Shown piece by piece: positions 51,910-60,090 of a stretch of 64,000 nucleotides of DNA. The position numbers and the translations under genes are program-made. Position 1 is the stretch's first letter. Each line of letters opens with the position of its first letter. The notes under the pieces were generated by a model. That model made no database searches, was not told where the DNA came from, and saw only the letters and a list, made by a program, of their open reading frames with translations. This DNA is from Bdellovibrionales bacterium. Its GTDB lineage: Bacteria > Bdellovibrionota > Bdellovibrionia > Bdellovibrionales > Bdellovibrionaceae. The stretch lies in contig JAFEAQ010000014.1 in NCBI GenBank assembly GCA_018266295.1, positions 62,001-126,000 on the forward strand. The letters run 5' to 3'.

Positions 51910-53002
51910 TTATCTCAAACGAGTTAGCAGGTGGGTTTGGGCCCTTGTCATTTTATTGGTCGTCTTAAGAATCTGCCTGCCTTCAATCATAAAATACAGC
52001 ATCAATTATTATCTTGAAAACAAGATCGAGAGTTACCAGGGGCAAATCGAAGATTTTGATCTCGCTCTTTGGCGCGGAGCCTATCAAATTCAGGGTCTCC
52101 GCATCTGGAAACGTGAAACAGATCCGTCAGCACCGCTCTTGAAAATCGCCAATATCGATCTTTCACTAGCCTGGCGTGCGCTCTTTCATAAGGAAATCCT
52201 CGGCGACCTTAAAATTGACGGCATGGAGCTCGCCTTCCGGGACAGTGAATCCGACAAGAACAAACAGCTCGGCACCGAGGAGAATAACTGGGGAGCTGTC
52301 GCCAAAAAACTGGTGCCCATCAATATCGAATCCCTCGTCATCCATGACAGCTCAGTGCATTTTATTAATAAGGACACCAACCTCATCGTTGATATTTTCA
52401 TCGACCAGATTAACGGCAAAGCCAACAACCTACGCAATACCAATGACAGCAAAGAGCTACTGCCAAGCCCTTTCCATTTCGAGGGCAGGCTGCTTTCAGC
52501 AACTCCTGTTTCAGTCGGCGGCCGGGTGAACATTCTAAACCCCATCCCTGTTTTTGATATCCAAGCCGATCTCAAAAAATTCCCAATAAAGAAAATGAAT
52601 CCTCTCTTTATGGTGTACGGTCCGTTTAACTTTGAAAGAGGCGACTTCTCTCTTTACTCAGAGGTCGCCGCGAATGATAAAAAAATCAAAGGTTACATCA
52701 AGCCGTTTTTAGAAGATGCCAAGCTCACCTCGCCCAATGAGAAATATGCCTCGTTCAAGCAAGGTGTGAATGAATTTTTGCTTGGAATGGGAAATCTCAT
52801 CTTTAGAAATCGTGAGAAGACGGCGGCCACACGTATTGACTTTGAAGGTGATATGGAAGACCCCGGCGTCTATCGCTGGCGCGCCCTGTGGATTTCCCTG
52901 AAAAACGCGTTTGTGCGTCCCCTTAAAGAGGCCTTCGATCGCAGTATTTCAATTAAAGATGTCCCCCCTGGAAAAGACAACCAAGGGGACAAGAAAAAAT
53001 AA
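51893..53002 (+). CDS. DUF748/AsmA-like envelope protein
   Basis: The 369-residue product has one N-terminal membrane segment (about residues 14-37) and then a periplasmic part. This starts with the DUF748-like IEDFDLALWRGAYQIQGLRIWK segment followed by LKIANIDLSLAWRALFHKEILGDLKIDG. The pattern of a strand-rich repeated groove near the membrane resembles AsmA-like lipid-handling proteins. It overlaps the YihY gene by 17 bases, so they are translationally coupled. This is the second AsmA-like protein in the window, after the one at 6.5-8.5 kb. Confidence 0.8.
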   Translation: MKRIFNYLKRVSRWVWALVILLVVLRICLPSIIKYSINYYLENKIESYQGQIEDFDLALWRGAYQIQGLRIWKRETDPSAPLLKIANIDLSLAWRALFHKEILGDLKIDGMELAFRDSESDKNKQLGTEENNWGAVAKKLVPINIESLVIHDSSVHFINKDTNLIVDIFIDQINGKANNLRNTNDSKELLPSPFHFEGRLLSATPVSVGGRVNILNPIPVFDIQADLKKFPIKKMNPLFMVYGPFNFERGDFSLYSEVAANDKKIKGYIKPFLEDAKLTSPNEKYASFKQGVNEFLLGMGNLIFRNREKTAATRIDFEGDMEDPGVYRWRALWISLKNAFVRPLKEAFDRSISIKDVPPGKDNQGDKKK

Positions 53003-53003
53003 T

Positions 53004-53465
53004 CTACTCGGTGGCTCTAGCGAGCTTGATATGGTTGTCGAAGTTCTTCACTCCATGCACTTCTTCCATCAAATCATCGACAAGATAGATCATGGAGCGC
53101 TCCGGAACCGTGCCTGCAACAATGACGTTACCGTCCTTCACCGCAATCGTAAGCTCCGAAGCATCCACGTCAGGACTCCAAGTTAAAACGTCCGCCACGT
53201 GCTCCAGGATACTCTCGTCAGAGCGTCGATAGTTTTTAGGACCAACCCCCGAGTAATCAGGATAGGACTCGGAATAGTTATCTCGATGCACCCAGTTCCG
53301 AGCGTGGGGTTTATCGACCCAGCCTCTGGCATTAGAGCCATATTCTCCGTATGTTCTCTGATAACCAAGTTCGTCACCCTCGCGGTCTCCCCACGGGGCG
53401 CCTTCACGACGGTCCACTTGCGGTTCGTTGTATGGATTTTTCTCTCTCGTTTGCTGTGCTCTCAT
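53004..53465 (-). CDS. BON-domain protein
   Basis: BON domains bind phospholipid or peptidoglycan-associated structures in the envelope. The product of about 153 residues has a charged, Tyr/Arg-rich N-terminal part without signal peptide and a C-terminal BON domain from about residue 85 (ILEHVADVLTWSPDVDASELTIAVKDGNVIVAGTVPER...YLVDDLMEEVHGVKNFDNHI, including the glycine in the DGNVIVAG turn). The ATG at 53465 is preferred because AAAGGAG lies upstream of it. Without an export signal the location is uncertain. Its stop lies two bases from the DUF748 stop. Confidence 0.85.
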   Translation of the reverse strand: MRAQQTREKNPYNEPQVDRREGAPWGDREGDELGYQRTYGEYGSNARGWVDKPHARNWVHRDNYSESYPDYSGVGPKNYRRSDESILEHVADVLTWSPDVDASELTIAVKDGNVIVAGTVPERSMIYLVDDLMEEVHGVKNFDNHIKLARATE

Positions 53466-53749
53466 GCTCAACTCCTTTAGCTTCAGGCTATAGCGACTAA
53501 AAAACTCATCCAATTTTTAAAAACACGATTCTTAACATTGTGATTTTCAACAAAGCCCCCATCGAACATTCCCCTCTGAAAAAGGCTTTTTACACTGTCA
53601 TTTACTAAGTAAAAAATCAGCGCAAAATCTCTGTCGACTTTGTTGACGGACTTGTTTAGTTTGCACACCGTTTTCACAGAACTGGAATTTCACCCTTGAC
53701 CTGTTTTATAAAGCTTCCAGTTCAAACAACAAAAAAGGATGTATGACTT

Positions 53750-54754
53750 ATGAAAAAAACAATTCTAGTAACAATGCCTCTCTTACTGGCTCTTGCCGCA
53801 TGTACAAGCTCTTCTTCAGATGGTGAAAAGCAAGGACCTCTCGTTCCACAAAGCCTTGGCTTTCAAAAACCCGCCGTCGGCCCTGCCCTCAGCGAAAGTC
53901 AAATTGCAGAGATGAAATCAACCCTGAAGAGCGAATCGAAAATGATTCTGCCTCCGGGAGACCTGGTTTTTCCAGACAAGAATATGTCTGTGGAAGAGCG
54001 CACTCAGAAAGAACAAGATCTTGCTCAACAAGATCCAAACGCTTACAAGCTGATGATTGAGACCCGCAAGAGCTGTGGCCTGGTCCATCCAAACATCAAG
54101 TTAGATACGACCTTCCCGACAGAGACTCTCGATAACGACAACGCTTTTGATATTCTGCAAAAAGGCGATCACTTGAGCTTTAATACTTCGGGCGGACTTA
54201 CAAACAAATCCAACTGCCCGGTGGATCTTGGCGCCGCTGCAGGTGTCGGTGCAGAAGTTCACGAGGTGAACTCCGCAGAACGCTCTGGCCGTGCCTCTGC
54301 CGGCATCGGTGGCAAATTGAAGTTCGTCATGAAGAACCCGCAATATGCAAACCTTCTTGGCACTCGCGGCATCATCGTTGATACCAATATTTCCGGCGTT
54401 GCTGTTCATAAAGAAGTCAACGGCAAAGAGGACAGCGGTCTTTTGACATATACTCTGTCTGGTAGCTATCTTTCTTTGAAAGCGGACATTCCGTACACTG
54501 TCGATGTAAAGGTTCTTGCTCGCAGCAATGACAAAGGTGATTCGTCTGGCGAAATCACTTTCACGGCAAAACTGACTTACCCGACATTCACAGCAACACT
54601 TGTCGGTTATGCAAAAGGTGCCGGCGAACAAGGCACGAAAGAGTTCTACTTGAACGGCCGCCCGGTCAGCGAAGCAGAGCTTCAACAAATTTTTGGCAAC
54701 GAGTTGCCTGGCGAGTCGACACAAAAGACTCTGAAAAAAGCTCTCTTAGATTAG
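53750..54754 (+). CDS. Lipoprotein, unknown function
   Basis: The 334-residue product has a lipoprotein signal with the lipobox LAAC at C18 and a Ser-rich linker after it. Two cysteines follow (KSCGLVH and SNCPVD). A long strand-rich domain from about residue 130 to 320 contains patterns such as LSGSYLSLKADIPYTVDVKVLARSND and GEITFTAKLTYPTFTATLVG, suggesting a beta-sandwich. The residue after C18 is Thr. The 236 bases upstream are AT-rich with no gene I can support. A strong terminator follows. No family recognised. Confidence 0.8.
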   Translation: MKKTILVTMPLLLALAACTSSSSDGEKQGPLVPQSLGFQKPAVGPALSESQIAEMKSTLKSESKMILPPGDLVFPDKNMSVEERTQKEQDLAQQDPNAYKLMIETRKSCGLVHPNIKLDTTFPTETLDNDNAFDILQKGDHLSFNTSGGLTNKSNCPVDLGAAAGVGAEVHEVNSAERSGRASAGIGGKLKFVMKNPQYANLLGTRGIIVDTNISGVAVHKEVNGKEDSGLLTYTLSGSYLSLKADIPYTVDVKVLARSNDKGDSSGEITFTAKLTYPTFTATLVGYAKGAGEQGTKEFYLNGRPVSEAELQQIFGNELPGESTQKTLKKALLD

Positions 54755-54761
54755 TTACTTT

Positions 54762-54791
54762 AAAGAGCCCCACGACGGGGCTCTTTTTTTT
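54762..54791 (+). terminator. Rho-independent terminator
   Basis: AAGAGCCCC and GGGGCTCTT form a nine-pair stem around a five-base loop (ACGAC), followed by a run of T residues (CTCTTTTTTTTC). Confidence 0.9.
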
Positions 54792-54827
54792 CGTTGCATG
54801 GCTAAGTAAATTAAGAAAAGCTAAGAC

Positions 54828-55355
54828 ATGCGGAAAATTTCAACATGCTTAAGCCTCCTCTTGATTCTGACTTTTTTAGTGGGTCCCGCTGAAGCCCGCA
54901 AAAAGAAAAAACACCAAGTCCAAAAACTGAGCGGCATCGTTCAAAAGTGTCATGATGGGGACACTTGCCGTGTGCTTGTGAATGACAAAAGTCTCAAGAT
55001 CCGTTTCTTCGGTATCGACACTCCGGAGCTTAAACAGAAATACGGCAAAGAGGCGCAAGCGTTTACAGAGTCAAAAATTAAGAACAAGCAAGTCGACCTT
55101 GAGTGTGAAGGCACATCTTACGATCGTCTCACCTGCACCATCTTCTTAGAGGGCAGAAACATCAACCGCGAGATCGTATTGAACGGCTGGGCGTATGATT
55201 CCACGAAGTACTCTAAAGGTATGTACGCGCCAGACGTCGAAACCGCAAAGGCGCAGCACCTCGGCATGTGGAAAGAGGCAAACCTCGTCAGCCCTTACTG
55301 CTTCCGCCACAAGAATAGCAAGCCATGCAAGGTCCGCCAGTCCTATATGCCTTGA
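54828..55355 (+). CDS. Secreted thermonuclease (staphylococcal-nuclease-like)
   Basis: SNase-like enzymes cut DNA and RNA with calcium. The 175-residue product has a signal peptide (residues 1-23, ending AEA) and a KKKKH basic stretch, then the nuclease fold. It contains C41-H-D43-G-D45-T with the calcium-binding acids, R59 and E67 in RFFGIDTPE, and R100 in SYDRLTC, equal to the catalytic Arg-Glu-Arg set of the model enzyme. It is a likely export product that could digest prey nucleic acid; that is inference. Four cysteines near the middle and end may form disulfides. Confidence 0.92.
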   Translation: MRKISTCLSLLLILTFLVGPAEARKKKKHQVQKLSGIVQKCHDGDTCRVLVNDKSLKIRFFGIDTPELKQKYGKEAQAFTESKIKNKQVDLECEGTSYDRLTCTIFLEGRNINREIVLNGWAYDSTKYSKGMYAPDVETAKAQHLGMWKEANLVSPYCFRHKNSKPCKVRQSYMP

Positions 55356-55439
55356 TTTATTGTTAGAAGGCAAGTTACCTCAAAGTCACGGGACGAAGCT
55401 CGGCAGTCTCACTAAGATAGAATGCAAAAAGGAGCCTTT

Positions 55440-56009
55440 ATGAAATCCCTCCTTCTTACAATCGCAGGGGGCGTGCTGGCGCTATCGGCGCTGTCCCTGT
55501 CTTCTTGCGCTTCAAAGAATAAAGCCAAAAAAGTCGATACGAAAATCGACAACACCACCCAAGTCACTTCCGATTCGGTGATCGGGGTCAAGAGTGGCGA
55601 CATGGTTTATCAGCGCAAAGTGCAGATGAATGAAGAGCTGCGAACTCTGGAGCTGGCCGTCTACAACACCGAAGCCCGCGTCTATGGCGGTCCTCGCTAC
55701 TTAGACAATCGCGGATTGTATGGGGTTTTGAAAGACTGCCGCACGGAACTTGGCGACGTTGCCAATAACGGCGAAGGAAAACCGCAGTGGACGGAAAAGC
55801 GCGAGTACGTGACTCCGGACGATGACTTTAGCCAGATCGGCCTTGAAAACAAAAAACTCGTCGGCGTGACGGAGGAGTATCTCTTAGATCGCATCAAACG
55901 TTTTAAAGAGTACAAAGCAACTCTTGAGAGCCGCCAGGAAGAATACGAAACCAAAGTAAAAGCCTGCGAAATGCAATTAGCCGCGCAAAAGCAAAAAGCC
56001 CGGGACTAA
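55440..56009 (+). CDS. Lipoprotein with C-terminal coiled coil, unknown function
   Basis: The product of 189 residues has a lipoprotein signal with LSSC at C23; ATG 55440 is preferred over one six codons earlier because AAGGAG precedes it. The mature part has a Lys/Asn-rich linker, a small domain around YNTEARVYGGPRYLDNRGLYG with a following CRTELGDV, and a charged helix to the end. The last codons lie in a hairpin that serves as terminator for the convergent gene. No family is recognised. Confidence 0.8.
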   Translation: MKSLLLTIAGGVLALSALSLSSCASKNKAKKVDTKIDNTTQVTSDSVIGVKSGDMVYQRKVQMNEELRTLELAVYNTEARVYGGPRYLDNRGLYGVLKDCRTELGDVANNGEGKPQWTEKREYVTPDDDFSQIGLENKKLVGVTEEYLLDRIKRFKEYKATLESRQEEYETKVKACEMQLAAQKQKARD

Positions 56010-56017
56010 ACCGGGCT
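55997..56017 (-). terminator. Terminator for the flavin monooxygenase gene, lying inside the lipoprotein gene end
   Basis: AGCCCGG and CCGGGCT pair around a seven-base loop. On the minus strand TTTTTGCTTTTG follows, so this acts mainly for the gene ending at 56029; its plus-side T-run is weak. The stem uses the last codons and stop of the lipoprotein gene. Confidence 0.75.
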
Positions 56018-56028
56018 GACTTTCGCAA

Positions 56029-57030
56029 TTATTCTTTTTTCAGCTGTGAGATCAGCTCAAACGAGCGCAAACGATCCGTGTGACTGTAAGCATCTGATAC
56101 GATCATCAACTCCTGCACGCCCGTGGAGGAAACTATCTTCTCAAGGCCCGCACGCACTTTTTCAGGCCCGCCGATCACCGCTAAACGCAAACGCGACATC
56201 ACGGCTTCTTTTTCAGCAGGACTCCACACCTCATCCATATTATCGACCGGAGGACGCAAGTTCACGCGCTGATTACGAATGATTCCTAAAAAGCGCTGAT
56301 AATTTGTCGTCGCGAGTCTTTCGGCCGCCGCATCCGTCTCAGCCGCAATGACTTGCACTCCAAGCATCGCATAAGGTTTATCGAGAACTGCCGAGGGCTG
56401 AAAACCACGTTGATAAATTTCCAAAGCTTGTTCCATCATCTCGGGAGCAAAGTGCCCCGCAAAGGCGTAAGGAAGTCCCAGCATCGCCGCAAGCTGCGCA
56501 CTATAAAGGCTTGAGCCCAAGAGCCAAAGCGGAACTTTGATTCCGGCTCCGGGAATCGCACGAACTCTTTGCCCTGGCTGAGCCGGAGCAAAGTAAAATT
56601 GCAGTTCTTGCACAAGATCCGCGAAGTCCGCTTCTTTACCGGTCATCTCGCGGCGAAGAGCTCGCATCGTCCAGCCATCGGTCCCCGGAGCGCGTCCCAG
56701 GCCAAGATCAATACGCCCTGGATACAAAGTCTCAAGGGTTCCGAACTGTTCAGCAATCACGAGCGGTGCATGATTCGGCAGCATCACACCGCCAGAACCG
56801 ACACGAATCGTTTTTGTTCCTCCGGCGACATAGCCAATCAGCACCGAGGTCGCAGCACTGGAAATTCCTTCAAGATTGTGGTGCTCCGCAAGCCAGAAGC
56901 GTTCGTAGCCCCACTTTTCTGCATGCTGAGCGAGATCCAACGTGTTCTTGAAAGACTCAGCAATGCTCTGCCCTTCGGCAATCGGCGCCAAATCTAAAAC
57001 AGAAAGCTTGGTGTTTTGCAATGAGGACAT
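56029..57030 (-). CDS. LLM-class (luciferase-like) flavin-dependent oxidoreductase
   Basis: The 333-residue product belongs to the bacterial luciferase-like monooxygenase superfamily, which uses reduced FMN or F420 with oxygen. The start has [11 protein letters not shown], and the first strand region is followed by [50 protein letters not shown] and [15 protein letters not shown], as in the MsnO8/YceB-like group. A Shine-Dalgarno GGGAGG lies ahead of the ATG at 57030, downstream of a perfect inverted repeat. Substrate unknown; detoxification or xenobiotic oxidation is typical for such lone genes. Confidence 0.92.
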   Translation of the reverse strand: MSSLQNTKLSVLDLAPIAEGQSIAESFKNTLDLAQHAEKWGYERFWLAEHHNLEGISSAATSVLIGYVAGGTKTIRVGSGGVMLPNHAPLVIAEQFGTLETLYPGRIDLGLGRAPGTDGWTMRALRREMTGKEADFADLVQELQFYFAPAQPGQRVRAIPGAGIKVPLWLLGSSLYSAQLAAMLGLPYAFAGHFAPEMMEQALEIYQRGFQPSAVLDKPYAMLGVQVIAAETDAAAERLATTNYQRFLGIIRNQRVNLRPPVDNMDEVWSPAEKEAVMSRLRLAVIGGPEKVRAGLEKIVSSTGVQELMIVSDAYSHTDRLRSFELISQLKKE

Positions 57031-57059
57031 CGGGACCTCCCTCGGCTGGAACCTTTTTT

Positions 57060-57084
57060 AAATGTAACAGTTTTAGTTACATTT
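57060..57084 (-). promoter_or_regulatory. Perfect inverted repeat overlapping a promoter
   Basis: AAATGTAAC at 57060-57068 and GTTACATTT at 57076-57084 are perfect nine-base arms with a seven-base spacer. On the minus strand TGGACA and TACATT lie 17 bases apart around it, so the repeat overlaps a candidate promoter, 30 bases before the LLM gene. It fits a TetR-like or similar repressor operator; no regulator gene is adjacent. Confidence 0.6.
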
Positions 57085-57106
57085 GTCCAGCCCGGGAAAG
57101 ACCGCA

Positions 57107-58582
57107 TTATATGGAGCGTGAAATAAACGAGAAATAAAACGTGGAGCCGTGATTTAAAGTCGAACGAACTCCGATCTCGCCGTCCATAAGCTCCACGAGT
57201 GATTTACAAATCGCAAGGCCCAACCCACTACCGCCATACTTGCGTGTGGTGGACGCGTCGGCTTGCGAGAAAGATTTAAACAAGCGCTTCTGATCCTCGA
57301 GATGAATTCCGATGCCGGTATCTTCGACAGAGACAATATGACGAATGGCCGGTCCGTCCAAAACCATGCGTTCTACTCTGATGGTCACGCCCCCGCGAGA
57401 CGTAAATTTCACCGCATTGCCAATGAGGTTCATCAGAATCTGGCGAACCCGCGTCGGGTCGCCGGTCACAGCACAGCAAGAATCCTCCGGCTTTTCAAAC
57501 TGCAAGAAGATGCCTTTTTCCTGGGCCGTAAAAGTGAACATGCTGAGGACGCTGGCGATATTGTCGTGCAAATCAAATGGCACTTTTTCAAGACGAATTT
57601 TATCCGCCTCAAGCGCCGAGAAATCCAAAATATCATTTACAAGAGCCAAGAGAGACTGCGACGAGGTTTTTAAAATATGTAACTTTTCAAGTTCCTCCCC
57701 GTTCATATTGGAAGGATCCATCAATTCAGAAATCCCAATAATGCCGTTTAACGGCGTCCGGATCTCGTGACTCATATTTGCAAGGAACTCAGACTTCACC
57801 CTCCGCGCCTTATCCGCATCACGAAGAGCAATTCGCAAACGGTGATGCTTCACCATCCAGACGACACCCCCGATATAAAGTAAGCCAAAGCCCAAAAAGC
57901 TCAAGAACAGAATTTGATTCAAATCGTGAAAGTAAGTTTCCGCAAAAAAGTCGATGCCAAGAATTCCATCGAGTTTTCCTTCGGGAGTCTTCATCGGGAT
58001 AAAGGCACTCACCCATTCACCCCAGCGATCGACATAGGTTTCCGTCGTAAAAGCCGCTTTGCCTAAGAAGGCCTCATGCAAGGACTCCAGGCCGTTGTCA
58101 TAGAGCTCGCCGATTTGTGTGCGCTGCTCGCGGCCTTCTTCATAAATACCGTCGCGATTGTAGTCGGTTTCAGAATCCACCGCGAGATAGATTTTTCCCT
58201 CGCTGTTCTTCTTCATCGTGTAGATGTCAGCGATATAGGGATTCGCGGCTTCCCAGTCTTTTTGCCATTGAATCATCTGCAAATATGCCGGGTCCTTGGG
58301 ATCTGTTTTGTCGTTGATCTTATCGTGGCCGAGCTTTGACAGCACCATGGCATAGGCTGAAGCATAGCCAAAGATGCGGTTCTGAGTGGCGTCTTCCTGC
58401 TTGATTAGCAATCCATCCGTCACGGCAAACGCGATAAAACAGTACAAGACGTGAAAAAACAGGATGCGCTTCCAGTACTGACGAAACTGCCTGCGTGCAT
58501 AGCCCAGCATGAAAACAAAAAGTCCCAGGGCATAGATCGCAGCGATCCAAAAGTAATGTGTATAGAGTGAGGAATAAAGCAT
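57107..58582 (-). CDS. Sensor histidine kinase with periplasmic Cache-like domain
   Basis: Order of parts in the 491-residue product (numbered from ATG 58582): membrane helices about 9-28 and 40-58, a periplasmic sensor about 65-220, a membrane helix about 222-245, then the kinase. H272 sits in [15 protein letters not shown]389 in the N box ([13 protein letters not shown]), D421 starts DTGIGI, and GGSGLGLAI marks the G2 box. All are intact, unlike the hybrid kinase at 18-20 kb. There is no receiver domain and no adjacent regulator gene. The sensor contains a DxNxDG loop at 140-145 that resembles a calcium-binding EF-hand loop. AAGGA lies upstream of the chosen ATG. Confidence 0.92.
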   Translation of the reverse strand: MLYSSLYTHYFWIAAIYALGLFVFMLGYARRQFRQYWKRILFFHVLYCFIAFAVTDGLLIKQEDATQNRIFGYASAYAMVLSKLGHDKINDKTDPKDPAYLQMIQWQKDWEAANPYIADIYTMKKNSEGKIYLAVDSETDYNRDGIYEEGREQRTQIGELYDNGLESLHEAFLGKAAFTTETYVDRWGEWVSAFIPMKTPEGKLDGILGIDFFAETYFHDLNQILFLSFLGFGLLYIGGVVWMVKHHRLRIALRDADKARRVKSEFLANMSHEIRTPLNGIIGISELMDPSNMNGEELEKLHILKTSSQSLLALVNDILDFSALEADKIRLEKVPFDLHDNIASVLSMFTFTAQEKGIFLQFEKPEDSCCAVTGDPTRVRQILMNLIGNAVKFTSRGGVTIRVERMVLDGPAIRHIVSVEDTGIGIHLEDQKRLFKSFSQADASTTRKYGGSGLGLAICKSLVELMDGEIGVRSTLNHGSTFYFSFISRSI

Positions 58583-58894
58583 CTCGTGAGATTCCTTGGG
58601 CATCGTGCCCGATCAAATTCAAGCGACGCAACCTCTCATCCACTCTCGGAGATGTAAACTTCTATTGTTTGTGCCTATAAATTATTTATGTTTACTCGTA
58701 GATCTATCGGGAGCACCACGCCTTAAGAACGATTCATTCTATTTGCCAGCACCGGAAACGAGCGACTCTGCAAAGAGACTTTTTGTCTCTTAATTAGGCA
58801 TCTAACGAGTCGTTTCAAGGCTCATTTCCCTTGAAATTCGTAGGAGCGCATAGGATGATTCCTGCATCTTTTGAGCCTATAACGAGGAGCAACA

Positions 58895-59659
58895 ATGAAA
58901 ACTGCGAAGAAGCCGTTTCTCAATTTCCAAGTCGATCACATGACCCTGCTTTTACAGCCGGATCTATATAAAATCTCTTACTTGGCGTTCAACACCATTT
59001 TTGGCGTGGGACCCGACGATCTTCTTTACGATAAACGCAAAGAATGGGTGAAGGGCGAAGGCGAAAAGTCCATGACTTACGCGGTTTGCCTGGGCCGTGG
59101 CGCAAACCCTGATCCAGAGCTCAATAATACGATTGTTGCTGTCGTTCAGCCGACAGAGCCTAAAGAGCAATCTTCTCACGTTCGCGAGATGCTCGATGGC
59201 CACCAACAGTCCGCACACTGGCAACATGTTGCTCTCCGTACAACAGACCTTCTTGCCTTCCACAAACACGCGGTTGAGCGTGGCGTTCAGTTCATTACGC
59301 CAATCTTGAAAGACGAAGAAGAAGACCTCATCCAGGTATTCTCTGGTGAGTGGTATCTTCCAGGCTTGCGCCCAAGCGGTATGTTCTTCGAATTCTTGCA
59401 ACGCAACCCAAGTGAAGAGCATGTCAAAATCGCTCAGAGTATGAACCGTGAATCTTGGTTCCGCGATAAAACGTTCCTTGGCCTCTATGGCGAGAAAGAG
59501 AACGAATACAAGCGCGGCGAAGTGACTCCGTTCTTGAAATTTGATCTCTTCAACCAATTGTTGAAGGAATTCAAAGATAAGCAAATCTGGCAAATTACAC
59601 CATCGGATCTTCAGCGCGCTGAGGATATGATGATTGAGCACACGAAGAAGCACAGCTAA
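58895..59659 (+). CDS. VOC-superfamily protein resembling 4-hydroxyphenylpyruvate dioxygenase
   Basis: The 254-residue product shows the two-repeat VOC fold with metal ligands H15 (FQVDHMT), H111 (HWQHVALRT) and E166 (SGMFFEF). The segments QHVALRTTDLL, LIQVFSG and FFEFLQRNP match the catalytic half of 4-hydroxyphenylpyruvate dioxygenase, but the protein lacks about 100 residues. The last 80 residues are charged helices not typical of HPPD. It may be an iron dioxygenase with a different substrate. CGAGGAGCA lies before the ATG. The 312-base divergent intergenic region upstream holds promoters for this gene and the kinase, plus a hairpin near 58770; no further gene is supported there. Confidence 0.8.
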   Translation: MKTAKKPFLNFQVDHMTLLLQPDLYKISYLAFNTIFGVGPDDLLYDKRKEWVKGEGEKSMTYAVCLGRGANPDPELNNTIVAVVQPTEPKEQSSHVREMLDGHQQSAHWQHVALRTTDLLAFHKHAVERGVQFITPILKDEEEDLIQVFSGEWYLPGLRPSGMFFEFLQRNPSEEHVKIAQSMNRESWFRDKTFLGLYGEKENEYKRGEVTPFLKFDLFNQLLKEFKDKQIWQITPSDLQRAEDMMIEHTKKHS

Positions 59660-59675
59660 ACAACGAGGAGGCCCC

Positions 59676-60002
59676 ATGAAAATCTTAATGACTTTAGTTT
59701 TGATGACTGGATTCGCAAGTCTTTCATGGGCGCGCACAACCTATGAAACAGGCCGCGGCCAAGAGTTCGGCTATTGCAGCGGAAGCCAAGGTAGCTTCTG
59801 CATCTCCGGAATCCAGGCCCGCGCTGAAATGGAAGCCAAACGCCAAGCCGACTGGAATTGCCAAATGAAGCATGGTCAGTCTCGCTCTTACACAGCCAGC
59901 TGCAACTCTAGCTGCTTCCCGAATATCATCACACCCCGCGATCAAAACGTGAGTGTCCGTTGCAGCTCGACTTGCACGGTTCAGTGCGAGATCGCCGACT
60001 AA
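59676..60002 (+). CDS. Small cysteine-rich secreted protein
   Basis: The 108-residue product has a signal peptide (residues 1-20, ending SWA) and CGAGGAGG before the ATG at 59676. The mature part has eight cysteines in about 75 residues, including SGSQGSFC, NCQMKH, CNSSC and CSSTCTVQC, so it should be disulfide-rich. It starts 16 bases after the VOC gene stop, suggesting cotranscription. I recognise no family. A long hairpin follows. Confidence 0.8.
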   Translation: MKILMTLVLMTGFASLSWARTTYETGRGQEFGYCSGSQGSFCISGIQARAEMEAKRQADWNCQMKHGQSRSYTASCNSSCFPNIITPRDQNVSVRCSSTCTVQCEIAD

Positions 60003-60006
60003 ACGT

Positions 60007-60066
60007 AAGTGCCAGGTCCTCTTTCCGGACGCGGCGCTTACAGAAACAGGACCTGGCACTTTTTAA
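60007..60066. repeat. Long perfect-arm hairpin, terminator or REP-like element
   Basis: AAGTGCCAGGTCCT at 60007-60020 and AGGACCTGGCACTT at 60048-60061 are perfect 14-base arms. Past one C-C mismatch TTTC and GAAA also pair, leaving a 17-base GC-rich loop, and T residues follow. It can end the transcript of the cysteine-rich protein gene. The core GTGCCAGGTCC recalls REP-type palindromes spread by RAYT transposases, one of which lies at 47.6 kb. Only this one copy was found in the window. Confidence 0.6.
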
Positions 60067-60090
60067 AAGGTTTCCCTATACTAGGAACCT

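Noticed and set aside
54101-54724. Open frame of 207 codons opposite the lipoprotein gene
   Set aside because: Antisense shadow without start signals; the plus-strand lipobox is convincing.
58964-59737. Open frame of 257 codons opposite the VOC gene
   Set aside because: Antisense shadow; the plus strand has metal ligands and a good ribosome-binding site.
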